From positions 124,001-188,000 of the forward strand of contig NZ_JACFXV010000064.1 in assembly GCF_014050225.1 (NCBI RefSeq): DNA of 64,000 nt, given 5' to 3'. Position 1 is the first letter of the stretch; the number at the start of each line of letters is the position of its first letter. The notes below the pieces were generated by a model. It saw nothing but the letters and a program-made list of their open reading frames with translations. It was not told the DNA's origin and searched no databases. Of the stretch, positions 8,168 through 17,143 are shown piece by piece. This DNA comes from Stappia albiluteola (GTDB lineage: Bacteria > Pseudomonadota > Alphaproteobacteria > Rhizobiales > Stappiaceae). The translations under genes and the position numbers were made by a program.

Positions 8168-8622
8168 GCCTTGTCGAAAGGCTGATCCAGGAACTCGGCC
8201 CCTGGTCGTGGTGGGTGTTCGGGCTCCTGTTGCTCGGCCTGGAGGTGCTGGCGCCCGGCACCTTCTTCCTGTGGTTCGGCATCGCCGCGATCCTGGTCGG
8301 CTCGGTGGCGCTGTTCGTCGATCTTTCCTGGCAGCTGGAACTGATCCTGTTCCTGTTACTCTCGCTTGCCAGCGTCTTTGCCGGCCGCTCGCTGCTGCGC
8401 AAGGAAAGCGCCGATGAGGGCGATCCGTCGCTCAATCGGCGCGGCAGCCGCTATGTCGGACGCGTCTTCGTGCTCGACGAGCCGATCGTACAGGGCATTG
8501 GCAGGCTGAAGGTCGACGATACCGTCTGGCGGATCGCCGGTCCGGATTGTCCGGGAGGTACCCGTATCCGGGTCAATGCCGTGCAAGGCGCCCAGCTGAT
8601 CGTCGAGCCGGCGACGGACTGA
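8164..8622 (+). CDS. NfeD family protein (short form)
   Basis: The 152-residue membrane protein has hydrophobic segments at residues ~14-35, 37-57 and 59-78, followed by a soluble C-terminal OB-fold (about 95-150, with NRRGSRYVGRVFVLDEPI). The start overlaps the stomatin stop as ATGA, so the two are translationally coupled. NfeD1b-type proteins without the protease domain act with stomatins in membrane quality control. Confidence 0.9.
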   Translation: MSLVERLIQELGPWSWWVFGLLLLGLEVLAPGTFFLWFGIAAILVGSVALFVDLSWQLELILFLLLSLASVFAGRSLLRKESADEGDPSLNRRGSRYVGRVFVLDEPIVQGIGRLKVDDTVWRIAGPDCPGGTRIRVNAVQGAQLIVEPATD

Positions 8623-8631
8623 GCAGCATCG

Positions 8632-9480
8632 TCAGGGATTATGCCCGGGCGGCAGCGGCGGGGCTTCCGCCATCAAAAGGATGCCGATCCTGCGGTTCGA
8701 GGCCAGGAACGGATCGTTCGGGAAAAGCGGCTCGGTATCGGCCTTGCCGACGACGGCAAAGAAACGGTCGGCCGGAATGCCGTATTCGGCGAGGATCTGG
8801 CGCGCGGCATTCGCCCGGTCGGCGGAAAGCTCCCAGCTCGTATAGCTGGAGTCGACCGAATTCGATCCCGTCGTCGTGTGGCCGGTGATCTGGATCCTGT
8901 TCGGCATTTTCGCCAGCACCGGCGCCATCTTGGCAATCAGCCTGCGTGTCAGCTCGTAGGGATACTTGGAGCCTTCCGGAAACATCGACCGGCCGTCCTG
9001 GTCTACCAGCAGGATGTTCAGCCCGTCCTCGGTTTCTTCCAGGATGATGTTATTCGAGATCTCGGTGATTTCCGGCATTTCCTGCCAGGCCTGACGTAGG
9101 GAGGCGGCGGCGGTGGCGAATTGGCGCGGCACCTCGATTTCCGCTTCCGCCGTATTATGCGTGTTGGCTTCCGGCCCCTGCTGACGCTTCTTTTCGTGGC
9201 GCTCCTTGGCGAAGTCGGAATCGAGCTCCACCGGCACCTGCGAAATGTCCTTGATGTATTCGCGGACCGGAATGCCCTCGATCTCGATGATGCCGGTGCG
9301 CTTGGAATTTTCCTTCACGCCGAAGGCTTCGCGCATGGAGCCGGCCACGACCTGCAGCTTCTGCTTGTCCTGGATGGAGAAGGAGATGATCAGCACGAAG
9401 AAGCAGACGAGCAGCGACATCAGGTCGGCGAAGGTGACCAGCCACTCCGGCGCTCCTCCTTGTTGTGCCTTCTTCGCCAT
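8632..9480 (-). CDS. MotB/OmpA-family ion-channel stator-like protein
   Basis: The 282-residue product has one N-terminal membrane helix with the conserved ion-binding aspartate (TFADLMSLLVCFFVLIISFS, D19). A linker follows, and then an OmpA/MotB peptidoglycan-binding domain (about residues 150-275, with ITGHTTTGS and WELSADRANAARQIL). It pairs with the MotA-like gene upstream on the same strand. No flagellar genes are in the window. It resembles PomB-like or orphan stators, so flagellar rotation is not proven. Confidence 0.88.
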   Translation of the reverse strand: MAKKAQQGGAPEWLVTFADLMSLLVCFFVLIISFSIQDKQKLQVVAGSMREAFGVKENSKRTGIIEIEGIPVREYIKDISQVPVELDSDFAKERHEKKRQQGPEANTHNTAEAEIEVPRQFATAAASLRQAWQEMPEITEISNNIILEETEDGLNILLVDQDGRSMFPEGSKYPYELTRRLIAKMAPVLAKMPNRIQITGHTTTGSNSVDSSYTSWELSADRANAARQILAEYGIPADRFFAVVGKADTEPLFPNDPFLASNRRIGILLMAEAPPLPPGHNP

Positions 9481-9534
9481 GGTGCCGTCCTTGCCTGGAG
9501 CCCTTCGGGAGCTACGTTGTCGATCGGGCCTGCG

Positions 9535-10302
9535 TCAGGCCGCTTCCTGGAAATCGGCGCGCGCCTTTTCCGGCATGTAGGCGATCAGCATGTCGCGGAT
9601 CAGCGCCGGGCTCTTGTTTTCGCGGATCTGCTGCACGCCGTCGATGACGAGCGTTTGGTTGACCTCTTCCATTTCGAACTTGCTGTCGAGCTTGTCGACG
9701 ATCGGCAGGCAGACGACGTTGGCGATGAGCGCGCCATAGAGCGTGGTCAGCAGGGCGATCGCCATGGACGGGCCGATCGTGGAAGGATCGTCCATGGTCG
9801 CGAGCATCTGCACCAGGCCGACAAGCGTGCCGATCATGCCGAAAGCGGGCGCGGAATCGCCCAGCGCCTTGAATACCTTGCGGCCGACCTGCAGGCGCTC
9901 GAGATAAAGGTCCCGCTCACGCTCCATGGAATCGCGGATGAATTCCGGGTCGTAGCCGTCGGCAATATACTGGATACCCTTGGCGAGGTTCGGATCGGAG
10001 ACCGCGATGTTCTCGAGCCCCAGCGGACCGGACTTGCGCACGATATCGGCGAGGCGCGTGATTTCCTCGATAAGGTCGCGCGGGTCGGTCTTCTTGTAGG
10101 TGAAGGCGACTTTCGATCCCGTCGAGAGCGCGCTGATCACGCCCGAAAGGGGAAAGCGCACCAGCGTCGCGGCCGTGGCGCCGCCGCAAACGATCAGGAC
10201 GGAGGGGACATCGGTGAATTGCGCGATATCGCCGCCGATGAAAATTGCGACCAGCACGACGGCGAAGCCGGCAATGACGCCGATGATTGTGCCAAGATCC
10301 AT
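9535..10302 (-). CDS. MotA/PomA-like proton/sodium channel protein
   Basis: The 255-residue product starts at MDLGTIIGVIAG (10302) rather than at the longer frame from 10335. Four hydrophobic segments fit MotA: about residues 5-22, 28-48, 145-165 and 178-200. APAFGMIGTLVGLVQML and SMAIALLTTLYGALIANVVCLPI are the conserved third and fourth helices. The length matches PomA/short MotA (about 254) rather than the longer MotA of rhizobial flagellar clusters. The MotB-like gene follows after 54 bases, so this is probably a two-gene operon. Confidence 0.88.
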   Translation of the reverse strand: MDLGTIIGVIAGFAVVLVAIFIGGDIAQFTDVPSVLIVCGGATAATLVRFPLSGVISALSTGSKVAFTYKKTDPRDLIEEITRLADIVRKSGPLGLENIAVSDPNLAKGIQYIADGYDPEFIRDSMERERDLYLERLQVGRKVFKALGDSAPAFGMIGTLVGLVQMLATMDDPSTIGPSMAIALLTTLYGALIANVVCLPIVDKLDSKFEMEEVNQTLVIDGVQQIRENKSPALIRDMLIAYMPEKARADFQEAA

Positions 10303-10507
10303 TGACGCACCACGGTTTTGGGCAGCCGGGCCCACACAAGACTATTGGATGCCCGGGCGAATTCATTGCTCACCCGGCAATCGGCTTAGGTGCAACCTTA
10401 GGCGAAACGAGGCTAAGTATTCCCTAATCGAGCGGGCTCGAATTCCTCAAAAAATTCAAATTATCAATAGGGTAAACGCTTGGTAAAAGTTTTGCCGGCC
10501 ATCGCGG

Positions 10508-11446
10508 TCATTGTACGTCCGCCGCCTTTTCACCGCCGGATTGCGAAACGGCTTCACGCAGTGAAGAAATGAACAGCATCAGGTCCGGTGTCTGCGGCTC
10601 CTCGGCGCGTGCCGAAATGCCGACGGGGCCGAGGGTGATCCGGGTGTCGATCTTGAGGTCGACCAGCATTCTTTCCCTCAGATCTCCTGCCACGACGCCA
10701 TGGGAGATGATCCAGACCGCATCGGTCTGACGGGTGAAGGCACGACCGAAAGCGTTGGAGACCGTCTCGATCCGCCGGGGCAGGTTGCCGATGCCGTTCG
10801 CCACCATCAGCCGTTCCACAAGCGGGCGGATCGCCGCCTGCCGGTTCGGGCACAGCACGGTGAATTCCGGCAGCCGCGCGATATCGGGCTCCCGCAGCAG
10901 GGGGTGGCCGGGGCGGACGACGATACGCACCTGTTCGGAATAGAGTTGCGAGAAGGTGAGGCCCTGCATCGCCTCGGGCTGGCCGAGACGCCCGACCACC
11001 ACGTCAAGCGCGCCGACCCTGAGCTGATCGAGCAGGTGGCCGTTCGGGCCCGTCACGATATTCAGCGTGCCGCCGAGCCGCTTTTCCAGATAGCGCGAAA
11101 CGGCGCTCGGAATGATGCTTGCGGCCACGCTCGGCAGCGCCCCCACGTTCAACAGGCGGTCGGAGCCCATTCGCGCCTGCTCGATGCCGTCGAGGCCCTG
11201 TTGCAGGGCCGCGACGCTCATGCTTGCATAATGCAGGAAGATATCGCCTGCCGGCGACAGAAAGACACCGGCGCGACTGCGGTCCATCAGGCTGACCCCC
11301 AGTATCTCCTCCAGTTCCTTCAACGTCTTGGAGACGGCGGGCTGCGTGATGTTGAGGGCGGTTGCCGCTTCTGTCAGGCTCTTTCGCCGGGCCACTTCCA
11401 GAAAGGCCTGAAGGTGGCGCAGCTTGATGCGGGCGTCGAACAGCAT
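10508..11446 (-). CDS. pcaQ: LysR-type regulator of protocatechuate genes, PcaQ
   Basis: The 312-residue LysR protein has its winged helix at residues ~8-66 (SLTEAATALNITQPAVSKTL) and a PBP2-type effector domain (about 95-300). It is divergent from pcaDCHG as in other rhizobia, where PcaQ activates the operon with beta-carboxy-cis,cis-muconate/beta-carboxymuconolactone as effector. The effector assignment rests on family knowledge, not on this sequence. Confidence 0.93.
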   Translation of the reverse strand: MLFDARIKLRHLQAFLEVARRKSLTEAATALNITQPAVSKTLKELEEILGVSLMDRSRAGVFLSPAGDIFLHYASMSVAALQQGLDGIEQARMGSDRLLNVGALPSVAASIIPSAVSRYLEKRLGGTLNIVTGPNGHLLDQLRVGALDVVVGRLGQPEAMQGLTFSQLYSEQVRIVVRPGHPLLREPDIARLPEFTVLCPNRQAAIRPLVERLMVANGIGNLPRRIETVSNAFGRAFTRQTDAVWIISHGVVAGDLRERMLVDLKIDTRITLGPVGISARAEEPQTPDLMLFISSLREAVSQSGGEKAADVQ

Positions 11447-11598
11447 CGATCATTCCCATATGTTATGCATCGCCGGCTAAATCTCATTTTACATTACTAT
11501 TTGCAAGGAGCATTCTGAAGCCAGGATAGGAAAAATGGCCGGAGGACCATGCGCGGAGGCGCTGCGAACGGTCGAAGGGAGAGCCCGGGGAGAGCGAT
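11447..11598. promoter_or_regulatory. pcaQ-pcaD divergent promoter region
   Basis: The 152-bp divergent spacer holds an AT-rich stretch (about 11460-11510). TTATGCATCGCCGGCTAA (11463-11480) has TTA/TAA ends like a LysR T-N11-A box, and its right half GGCTAA is one base from the published PcaQ half-site GGTTAA. The left half matches poorly. GGGGAG (11587-11592) is the ribosome binding site for the pcaD GTG. Confidence 0.4.
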
Positions 11599-12390
11599 GT
11601 GCAGGCATTGAACGTGAACGGGCGTGCCATTCACTTCCGCCTCGACAGGGCGGAGGAAAAGGGGCCGCTCCTGGCCTTCTCGAATTCGCTCGGCACGGAT
11701 TTGCGCGTCTTCGACGGGATCGTCGACCGGCTTCCGGCCAATTGGCGGATCCTGCGCTACGACACGGCCGGGCATGGCCTGTCCGGGCATGCGGAGCGGG
11801 CCTCGATCGGCGATCACGCGGCGGATCTGCTGGCGATTCTCGATCACGTCGAGGCCGACAAGGCCTATGTCGCCGGCCTTTCGGTCGGCGGCATGATCGC
11901 GCAGGCCCTTGCGTCCGCCCGCCCTGATCGCGTTGCGGCCCTCTGCCTCATGGATACCGCGCCGAAAATCGGCACTGCGGAAATGTGGACCGCCCGCATG
12001 GATGCAATCCGCGCCGGAGGCATCGAGGCGGTCGCGGAGCCGGTCATGGAGCGCTGGTTCTCCGCCGCCTTCCGCGCAAGCCGGCCGGCGGAACTCGCCG
12101 TGTGGCGGTCGATGCTCACGCGCACGCCGGTCGAAGGCTATCTCGATCTTTGCGCCGCGATCCGCGACGCGGACCTGACCGACAGGGCGCGCCGGCTCGA
12201 CCTGCCGGTTCTCTTCATCTGCGGCTCCGAGGATGGTTCCACGCCGCCCGAACTGGTAAAGGCGGCAGCCGAACTGGTGCCCGGCGCCCGCTATCTGGAG
12301 ATCGAGGGGGCGGGCCATCTGCCTTGCGTGGAGTCTCCCGATGCGGTGGCCGCCGCGATCACCGGCTTTTTCAAGGAGCATGGCGCATGA
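11599..12390 (+). CDS. pcaD: 3-oxoadipate enol-lactonase
   Basis: It hydrolyses beta-ketoadipate enol-lactone to beta-ketoadipate. The 263-residue alpha/beta-hydrolase has its nucleophile elbow at GLSVGG (Ser95), an acid residue near CGSEDGS, and His in GAGHLPCVE. The start is GTG 11599 behind GGGGAG; the ATG two bases earlier is out of frame and hits a stop after four codons. The stop overlaps the pcaC start (ATGA), so it begins the pcaDCHG-BKACE-pcaB operon. Confidence 0.95.
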   Translation: MQALNVNGRAIHFRLDRAEEKGPLLAFSNSLGTDLRVFDGIVDRLPANWRILRYDTAGHGLSGHAERASIGDHAADLLAILDHVEADKAYVAGLSVGGMIAQALASARPDRVAALCLMDTAPKIGTAEMWTARMDAIRAGGIEAVAEPVMERWFSAAFRASRPAELAVWRSMLTRTPVEGYLDLCAAIRDADLTDRARRLDLPVLFICGSEDGSTPPELVKAAAELVPGARYLEIEGAGHLPCVESPDAVAAAITGFFKEHGA

Positions 12391-12782
12391 GCGAAACGAT
12401 GTTCGAGCGGGGGATGAAAACGCGCCGGTCCGTTCTGGGCGATGCTCACGTCGACCGGGCCGAGGCTGCGAAGACCGAATTCGACGAGCCGTTCCAGACC
12501 CTGATCACGGAAGGTGCCTGGGGCTCGGTCTGGTCGCGCGAAACGCTGACGAAACGCGAGCGCTCGCTGATCACCATCGCCCTGCTTGCCGCCCTCGGCC
12601 ACGAGGAGGAGCTGGCGATGCATTGCAGGGCGACCGCCAATACGGGGGCAACGCCGGAGGACGTGCGCGAGGCGCTTCTTCACGTGGCGATCTATGCCGG
12701 CGTGCCGGCGGCCAACAGCGCGCTGCGCATCGCCAAGAGCGTCTTCGAGACATCGGCAAGGTCCGAAAACAAGGGAGGATGA
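12387..12782 (+). CDS. pcaC: 4-carboxymuconolactone decarboxylase
   Basis: It decarboxylates gamma-carboxymuconolactone to the enol-lactone used by PcaD. The 131-residue product starts with [13 protein letters not shown] at the ATG that overlaps the pcaD stop. The AhpD-like core contains [20 protein letters not shown] and [19 protein letters not shown]. Length and sequence match stand-alone PcaC. Confidence 0.95.
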   Translation: MSETMFERGMKTRRSVLGDAHVDRAEAAKTEFDEPFQTLITEGAWGSVWSRETLTKRERSLITIALLAALGHEEELAMHCRATANTGATPEDVREALLHVAIYAGVPAANSALRIAKSVFETSARSENKGG

Positions 12783-12786
12783 AGCC

Positions 12787-13509
12787 TTGACCGTGCATCC
12801 CTTCTATCGCCGGGAGCGCAACCAGCATCCGCCGGCCCTTACGCCGAACTACAAGAGCTCGGTCTTGCGCGCGCCGTTCCGTCCTCTCGTCTCGCCCGAA
12901 CAGGCGGAGCTCGACTGGACCGGCCCGGCCTTCGGCCACGACATGCTCGGGCCGCTCGACAACGACCTGATCCGCAATGCATCGGCCGGCGGCGAGGCAC
13001 TTGGCGAGCGCATTATCGTCCATGGCCGCGTTCTCGACGAAAACGCGCGTCCCGTTCCCAATGCGCTGATCGAGGTCTGGCAGGCCAATGCCGGCGGCCG
13101 CTATGCGCACAGCAACGACACCTATCTCGCGCCGCTCGATCCGAACTTCTCGGGCTGCGGCCGCACGATCAGCGGCGCGGACGGAACCTACGTCTTCCGC
13201 ACCATCAAGCCGGGCCCCTATCCCTGGCCGAACAACGGCTCGGACTGGCGTCCGGCCCATATCCACCTGTCGATCTTCGGCGAAGCCTTTGCCCAGCGCC
13301 TGATAACCCAGCTCTATTTCGAGGGCGATCCGCTGATCCCGCTTTGCCCGATCGTCAACACCATTCCCGATCCGGCAATCGTCGAGCGGCTGGTCGCGAG
13401 GCTCGACTTCAAGAACCAGATGCCGTTCGATTGCCTGGCCTATCGCTTCGACATCGTGCTGCGCGGCCGCCGCCAGACCTATTTCGAGAACCGGGAGGAG
13501 GGCGCGTGA
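12787..13509 (+). CDS. pcaH: Protocatechuate 3,4-dioxygenase beta subunit
   Basis: Together with PcaG it cleaves protocatechuate to 3-carboxy-cis,cis-muconate using non-heme Fe(III). The start is TTG 12787 ([10 protein letters not shown]), eight bases after GGAGG; the frame is open further upstream but only inside pcaC. In the 240-residue product all four iron ligands are present: Tyr106 (GGRY), Tyr145 (PGPYPW), His158 and His160 (AHIH). Confidence 0.95.
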   Translation: MTVHPFYRRERNQHPPALTPNYKSSVLRAPFRPLVSPEQAELDWTGPAFGHDMLGPLDNDLIRNASAGGEALGERIIVHGRVLDENARPVPNALIEVWQANAGGRYAHSNDTYLAPLDPNFSGCGRTISGADGTYVFRTIKPGPYPWPNNGSDWRPAHIHLSIFGEAFAQRLITQLYFEGDPLIPLCPIVNTIPDPAIVERLVARLDFKNQMPFDCLAYRFDIVLRGRRQTYFENREEGA

Positions 13510-14078
13510 TGAGCGACGGACCTTTCGACGGACGGCTGAAGGAAACCCCGTCCCAGACCGCTGGCCCCTACGTCCATATCGGCACCGCGCCGCAGTCGAT
13601 CGGCCGCCCGGCGCTGCCGAACCAGCCCGGGCCCGTGGCCTTCGAAGGCACCGGTGCCGTGACGGTGGAAGGCATCGTCTATGACGGCGCCGGCGAGCCG
13701 GTGCGCGACGCGATGATCGAGTTCTGGGGCGCCGATCCGGACGGTCGCGTCGGCAGGAACGGCCTTTTCGGCCGCACCACGTCCGATTTCAGGACGGGCG
13801 TCTACCGTTTCCGGACAGCAAGGCCCGGACCGCTCAAAGCCGGCACCGCGCCCTATATCGCGATCCTGATCTTCGCGCGCGGCATCAACCTTCATCTCGC
13901 GACCAGGCTCTATTTCCCGGAAAACCGGGCGCAGATCGACGCCGATCCCGACCTGCGCCGGGTGTCGCCTTCCGGACGCGCCTCCCTGACGGCAGTCAAG
14001 GCGTCGGACGGCGAGGCCGACTACCGGTTCGACATTCACCTTCAGGGCGAGAACGAGACCGTTTTCTTCGACGTTTGA
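13509..14078 (+). CDS. pcaG: Protocatechuate 3,4-dioxygenase alpha subunit
   Basis: This 189-residue subunit shares the intradiol dioxygenase fold with PcaH (TPSQTAGPYVHIG at residues ~13-25) but lacks the iron-ligand HIH set, as expected for the non-catalytic subunit. The start overlaps the pcaH stop as TGATG, which implies coupled translation of the two subunits. Confidence 0.95.
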   Translation: MSDGPFDGRLKETPSQTAGPYVHIGTAPQSIGRPALPNQPGPVAFEGTGAVTVEGIVYDGAGEPVRDAMIEFWGADPDGRVGRNGLFGRTTSDFRTGVYRFRTARPGPLKAGTAPYIAILIFARGINLHLATRLYFPENRAQIDADPDLRRVSPSGRASLTAVKASDGEADYRFDIHLQGENETVFFDV

Positions 14079-14085
14079 GAGCATC

Positions 14086-14919
14086 ATGAGCGAACCCTGC
14101 ATCATCACTGTTGCCATCACCGGCTCCCTGCCGAGGAAGAAGGACAATCCGGCGGTTCCCATCACCATCGAGGAGCAGGTCGCCTCGACGCGACAGGCCT
14201 TCGAGGCGGGCGCAACGCTCGTGCATGTCCATGTGCGCAACGAGGACGAGAGCCCGACATCCGATCCCGCCCGCTTCAGGGCCTTCCTTGAAGGCGTGCG
14301 CGAGGCCTGTCCCGGCATGATCGTGCAGTTCTCAACCGGCGGACGTTCGGGCGTGGGGTCCGAGCGCGGCGGCATGCTGTACCTGAAGCCGGACATGGCC
14401 TCCCTTTCCACCGGCTCCTGCAACTTTCCCACCCGCGTTTACGAGAACCCGCCGCAGCTTGTCGACGAACTGGCGGGCAAGATGCTGGAATACGGCGTGA
14501 AGCCGGAGATCGAGGTCTTCGACCTGTCGATGCTCTACCAGGCGATCACCATGAGCGAGGACGGCCGGCTGAAGAAGCCGCTGCATGCGCAGTTCGTCTT
14601 CGGGGTGAAGAATGCCATGCCGGTGGAGCGGCGGGCGCTGGAGTTCATGGTGTCCGAGCTGAAACGCCTGGCGCCGGCGGCCACCTGGACCGCCGCCGGC
14701 ATCGGCCGCGGCCAGATCGAGGTCGCCCGCTGGGCGCTGGAGCTTGGCGGCCATTGCCGCACCGGTCTTGAGGATAACATCCGCCTCGACCGGGAAACGC
14801 TCGCGCCGTCCAACGCCGCTCTCGTCGAGCAGGTCGCTGCCCTGTGTCCGGCCTACGGCCGCCATCCTGCCACCGTCGCCGAGGCCCGCCGCCTGCTTTC
14901 CCTGCCCGAGGTAGCCTGA
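14086..14919 (+). CDS. Beta-keto acid cleavage enzyme (BKACE, DUF849)
   Basis: The 277-residue TIM-barrel protein belongs to the family of 3-keto-5-aminohexanoate cleavage enzyme. It shows AGATLVHVHVRNEDESPTSD (zinc-site histidines), FSTGGRSGVG and ARWALELGGHCRTGLEDN. BKACE enzymes transfer the acyl part of a beta-keto acid to acetyl-CoA, releasing acetoacetate, and members acting on beta-ketoadipate are known. Its place between pcaG and pcaB suggests this substrate (products succinyl-CoA and acetoacetate). pcaIJF are not in the window. The activity is inferred. Confidence 0.88.
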   Translation: MSEPCIITVAITGSLPRKKDNPAVPITIEEQVASTRQAFEAGATLVHVHVRNEDESPTSDPARFRAFLEGVREACPGMIVQFSTGGRSGVGSERGGMLYLKPDMASLSTGSCNFPTRVYENPPQLVDELAGKMLEYGVKPEIEVFDLSMLYQAITMSEDGRLKKPLHAQFVFGVKNAMPVERRALEFMVSELKRLAPAATWTAAGIGRGQIEVARWALELGGHCRTGLEDNIRLDRETLAPSNAALVEQVAALCPAYGRHPATVAEARRLLSLPEVA

Positions 14920-14922
14920 ACC

Positions 14923-16263
14923 ATGCCGTTGACCCCGCTCGATTCCGTGCTCTTCGGCGGCCTCTTCGGTGATGCCGAGGCATTGGCGCTTTTCTGCGAC
15001 GAGGCGGAAATCGCGGCTATGGTCGAATTCGAGCGGGCGCTGGCCCGCGTTCAGGGCGCGCAGGGGATCATACCGGGCGAGGCGGCGGCGGTGATCGACC
15101 GCACCCTAGCCTCCGTGACGGTTTCGCCGAAGGAGATCGCCCGCGAAACGGCATCGGCGGGTGTGCCGGTGCCGGGTCTCGTTGCGTGCCTGCGCCGTAT
15201 CGCGGGCGCCAAGGGTGCCGACTTCGTGCATTTCGGCGCCACGTCGCAGGACGTCGTCGACAGCTCCCTGATGCTGCGATTGAAAGCCCTCCTTGCGCTG
15301 TTCGACGGGCGGCTTGCAACCGTCATTGCAAGGCTGGTCGAGCTGGCGGAGACCCACCGCGCAACACCGATGGCGGCGCGGACCCGCGGCCAGATGGCGA
15401 CGCCGATAAGCTTCGGCCTTCGCATGGCCGGCAACGCCCGCGATCTTGCGCTCGAACTTCGGAACTTGCGGCGGATTTCGGCCGAAGGCCTTCCGCTCCA
15501 GCTCGGCGGCGCCTCCGGCGATCTGGCGGCCATGGGCGTGACCGGCGACCGCCAGCGCGAACTGACCGCCCGTCTCGCGGCGGAGCTGGGGCTATCCCCC
15601 TCCGCCCCCTGGATGACGGGGCGCCGCGCGCTTCTCGATGCCGCGACTCTGCTTACCGGCATCGGCAACGCGCTCGGCAAACTTGGTGCCGATGCGATGA
15701 TTTCCACCCGTACGGAGATCGGCGAGGTCATGCTCGCCGAAGCCGGCGGTTCTTCCACCATGCCGCAGAAGAAGAACGCGGTGAAGGCCGAGGCGATCGT
15801 CGCCCTTGCCCGCCTGAATGCCGGCCTGCTGTCCGCCTTTGCCGCGACCGGCATCCAGGTGGAGGAGCGCGACGGCATTGGCTGGATGGGCGAATGGTTG
15901 ACCCTGCCGCAAATGGCCGTTGCGACCGGTGCCGCCCTTTGCCGCGCCGAGGAACTGGTCAATGGTCTTGAGCCCGATATCGCACGCATGCGGGCCAGCA
16001 TCGAGGCATCCAACGGCCTGATGCTTGCCGAGGCCGCCTCCTTCGCGCTGATGGCTCACATGTCGCGCGCCGACGCCCAGGCGCTCGTCAAGAAAGCGGC
16101 GGAGGAAGTGCGGCAGAGCGGCCATCACCTCTTCGATGAAATCGGCAAGCTCTCGAAGGCGCCCATCGACTGGGACGGCCTGCGCGGCAAGGCCGACGCG
16201 GTGGATGCGGCGGCGAAAATGACGGACGGGTTGCTTGAGCAAGTCGCGGAGTTACTTTTGTAG
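14923..16263 (+). CDS. pcaB: 3-carboxy-cis,cis-muconate cycloisomerase
   Basis: It converts 3-carboxy-cis,cis-muconate to gamma-carboxymuconolactone. The 446-residue product is a fumarase/aspartase superfamily lyase with the signature GGSSTMPQKKNAVKAEAI (residues ~275-292) and a catalytic-region FVHFGATSQDVVDS near residue 101. It begins three bases after the BKACE stop and ends the operon, just before a minus-strand toxin-antitoxin module. Confidence 0.94.
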   Translation: MPLTPLDSVLFGGLFGDAEALALFCDEAEIAAMVEFERALARVQGAQGIIPGEAAAVIDRTLASVTVSPKEIARETASAGVPVPGLVACLRRIAGAKGADFVHFGATSQDVVDSSLMLRLKALLALFDGRLATVIARLVELAETHRATPMAARTRGQMATPISFGLRMAGNARDLALELRNLRRISAEGLPLQLGGASGDLAAMGVTGDRQRELTARLAAELGLSPSAPWMTGRRALLDAATLLTGIGNALGKLGADAMISTRTEIGEVMLAEAGGSSTMPQKKNAVKAEAIVALARLNAGLLSAFAATGIQVEERDGIGWMGEWLTLPQMAVATGAALCRAEELVNGLEPDIARMRASIEASNGLMLAEAASFALMAHMSRADAQALVKKAAEEVRQSGHHLFDEIGKLSKAPIDWDGLRGKADAVDAAAKMTDGLLEQVAELLL

Positions 16264-16286
16264 ACTTGGTACGGCATATCACCGGT

Positions 16287-16670
16287 TCAACTATTTTGAC
16301 CCGATATTCCTTCCGCGTGCAATCTTTCGATTTCCACCTCAATGACTTCCAATAGTAAATCGAGCTCGCCATTTTCGATGGTGTTCCAGATCAATTCAAC
16401 ATCGATTTTGAAATACTCATGCGCGACGTGATCTCGCATACCGGCAATCGCTCGCCATGGGATCCCGTTATGCCTTTCGGTAACTTCCTCCGGTAACGCC
16501 TTTACGGCTTCTCCGATCTCCAGGAGCGATGCCGAAACGGCTTTGAATGTCTTGCGATCATTGTCCGGCGTTGCCAGAAACGCCGCCTGATCGATGCCAT
16601 CCACGAATTCCCGCATATCCAGGATCGCCTGCCTGACATCCCGGAGACGATGAAGCGGACTGCGCGGCAT
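16287..16670 (-). CDS. HepT-like ribonuclease toxin (DUF86)
   Basis: The 127-residue all-helical HepT-family protein has the RX4HXY active-site motif as RDHVAHEY near residue 79-86. HepT toxins are RNases neutralised by MntA-type nucleotidyltransferases that AMPylate the tyrosine of this motif. The ATG overlaps the antitoxin stop by one base (TGATG). The module is inserted between the pca and pob transcription units. Confidence 0.9.
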   Translation of the reverse strand: MPRSPLHRLRDVRQAILDMREFVDGIDQAAFLATPDNDRKTFKAVSASLLEIGEAVKALPEEVTERHNGIPWRAIAGMRDHVAHEYFKIDVELIWNTIENGELDLLLEVIEVEIERLHAEGISGQNS

Positions 16671-17125
16671 CAGAAAATCCGGATTTCATCGGCGAGCGCG
16701 GATTCCCGGACGTGGCCGAAAAGGTCCTTGCGGGAAGCCATGTCAATTTTGTTGGATGGGCCGAGAATGCCCTGAATTTCCTGCTCGATTTCTCCCAATG
16801 CGAAAAGAGAATGTTTCCGGGCGGGAATTAGGTCATAGGCGAGGTCGATATCACTGTCCGGACGAGCGTCGCCACGAGCAACCGATCCAAACAGGAATAA
16901 GTGTCGCACGCCCATTCGGGTGAGCACATCCCGATGATCCTGCAGCCGTCGAATGATTTCGTTTGCGCTTGGAGCGGCCTTGTCTTCGCGTTCGACGTAA
17001 TCTTCTACGATCTGATTGAGCAGATCCTGCATCTTCTGCCCGCGCCGTGCCGCAATGGATTTGAGCCGATTGCGGAGCGAAGCGGGAACTCGTGCAGACA
17101 GGTATGCGGTATCGGAAGCGGGCAT
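16670..17125 (-). CDS. MntA-type nucleotidyltransferase antitoxin with N-terminal DNA-binding segment
   Basis: The 151-residue product starts at MPASDTAYLSARVP (17125). The minimal nucleotidyltransferase domain (about residues 60-150) has the GSX10DXD motif as GSVARGDARPDSDID, the AMPylation active site of MntA antitoxins. Before it lies an extra ~45-residue segment (SARVPASLRNRLKSIAARRG, then MQDLLNQIVEDYVERE) that reads as a ribbon-helix-helix DNA-binding motif. The alternative TTG start at 17155 lies inside the operator-like palindrome and is rejected. It precedes and overlaps the toxin gene. Confidence 0.87.
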   Translation of the reverse strand: MPASDTAYLSARVPASLRNRLKSIAARRGQKMQDLLNQIVEDYVEREDKAAPSANEIIRRLQDHRDVLTRMGVRHLFLFGSVARGDARPDSDIDLAYDLIPARKHSLFALGEIEQEIQGILGPSNKIDMASRKDLFGHVRESALADEIRIF

Positions 17126-17143
17126 GGGAACCCCAAAATGTGA

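Noticed and set aside
11465-11480. Full PcaQ box in the pcaQ-pcaD spacer
   Set aside because: Only the right half-site is close to the consensus; the left half matches two of six bases, so no exact site is claimed.
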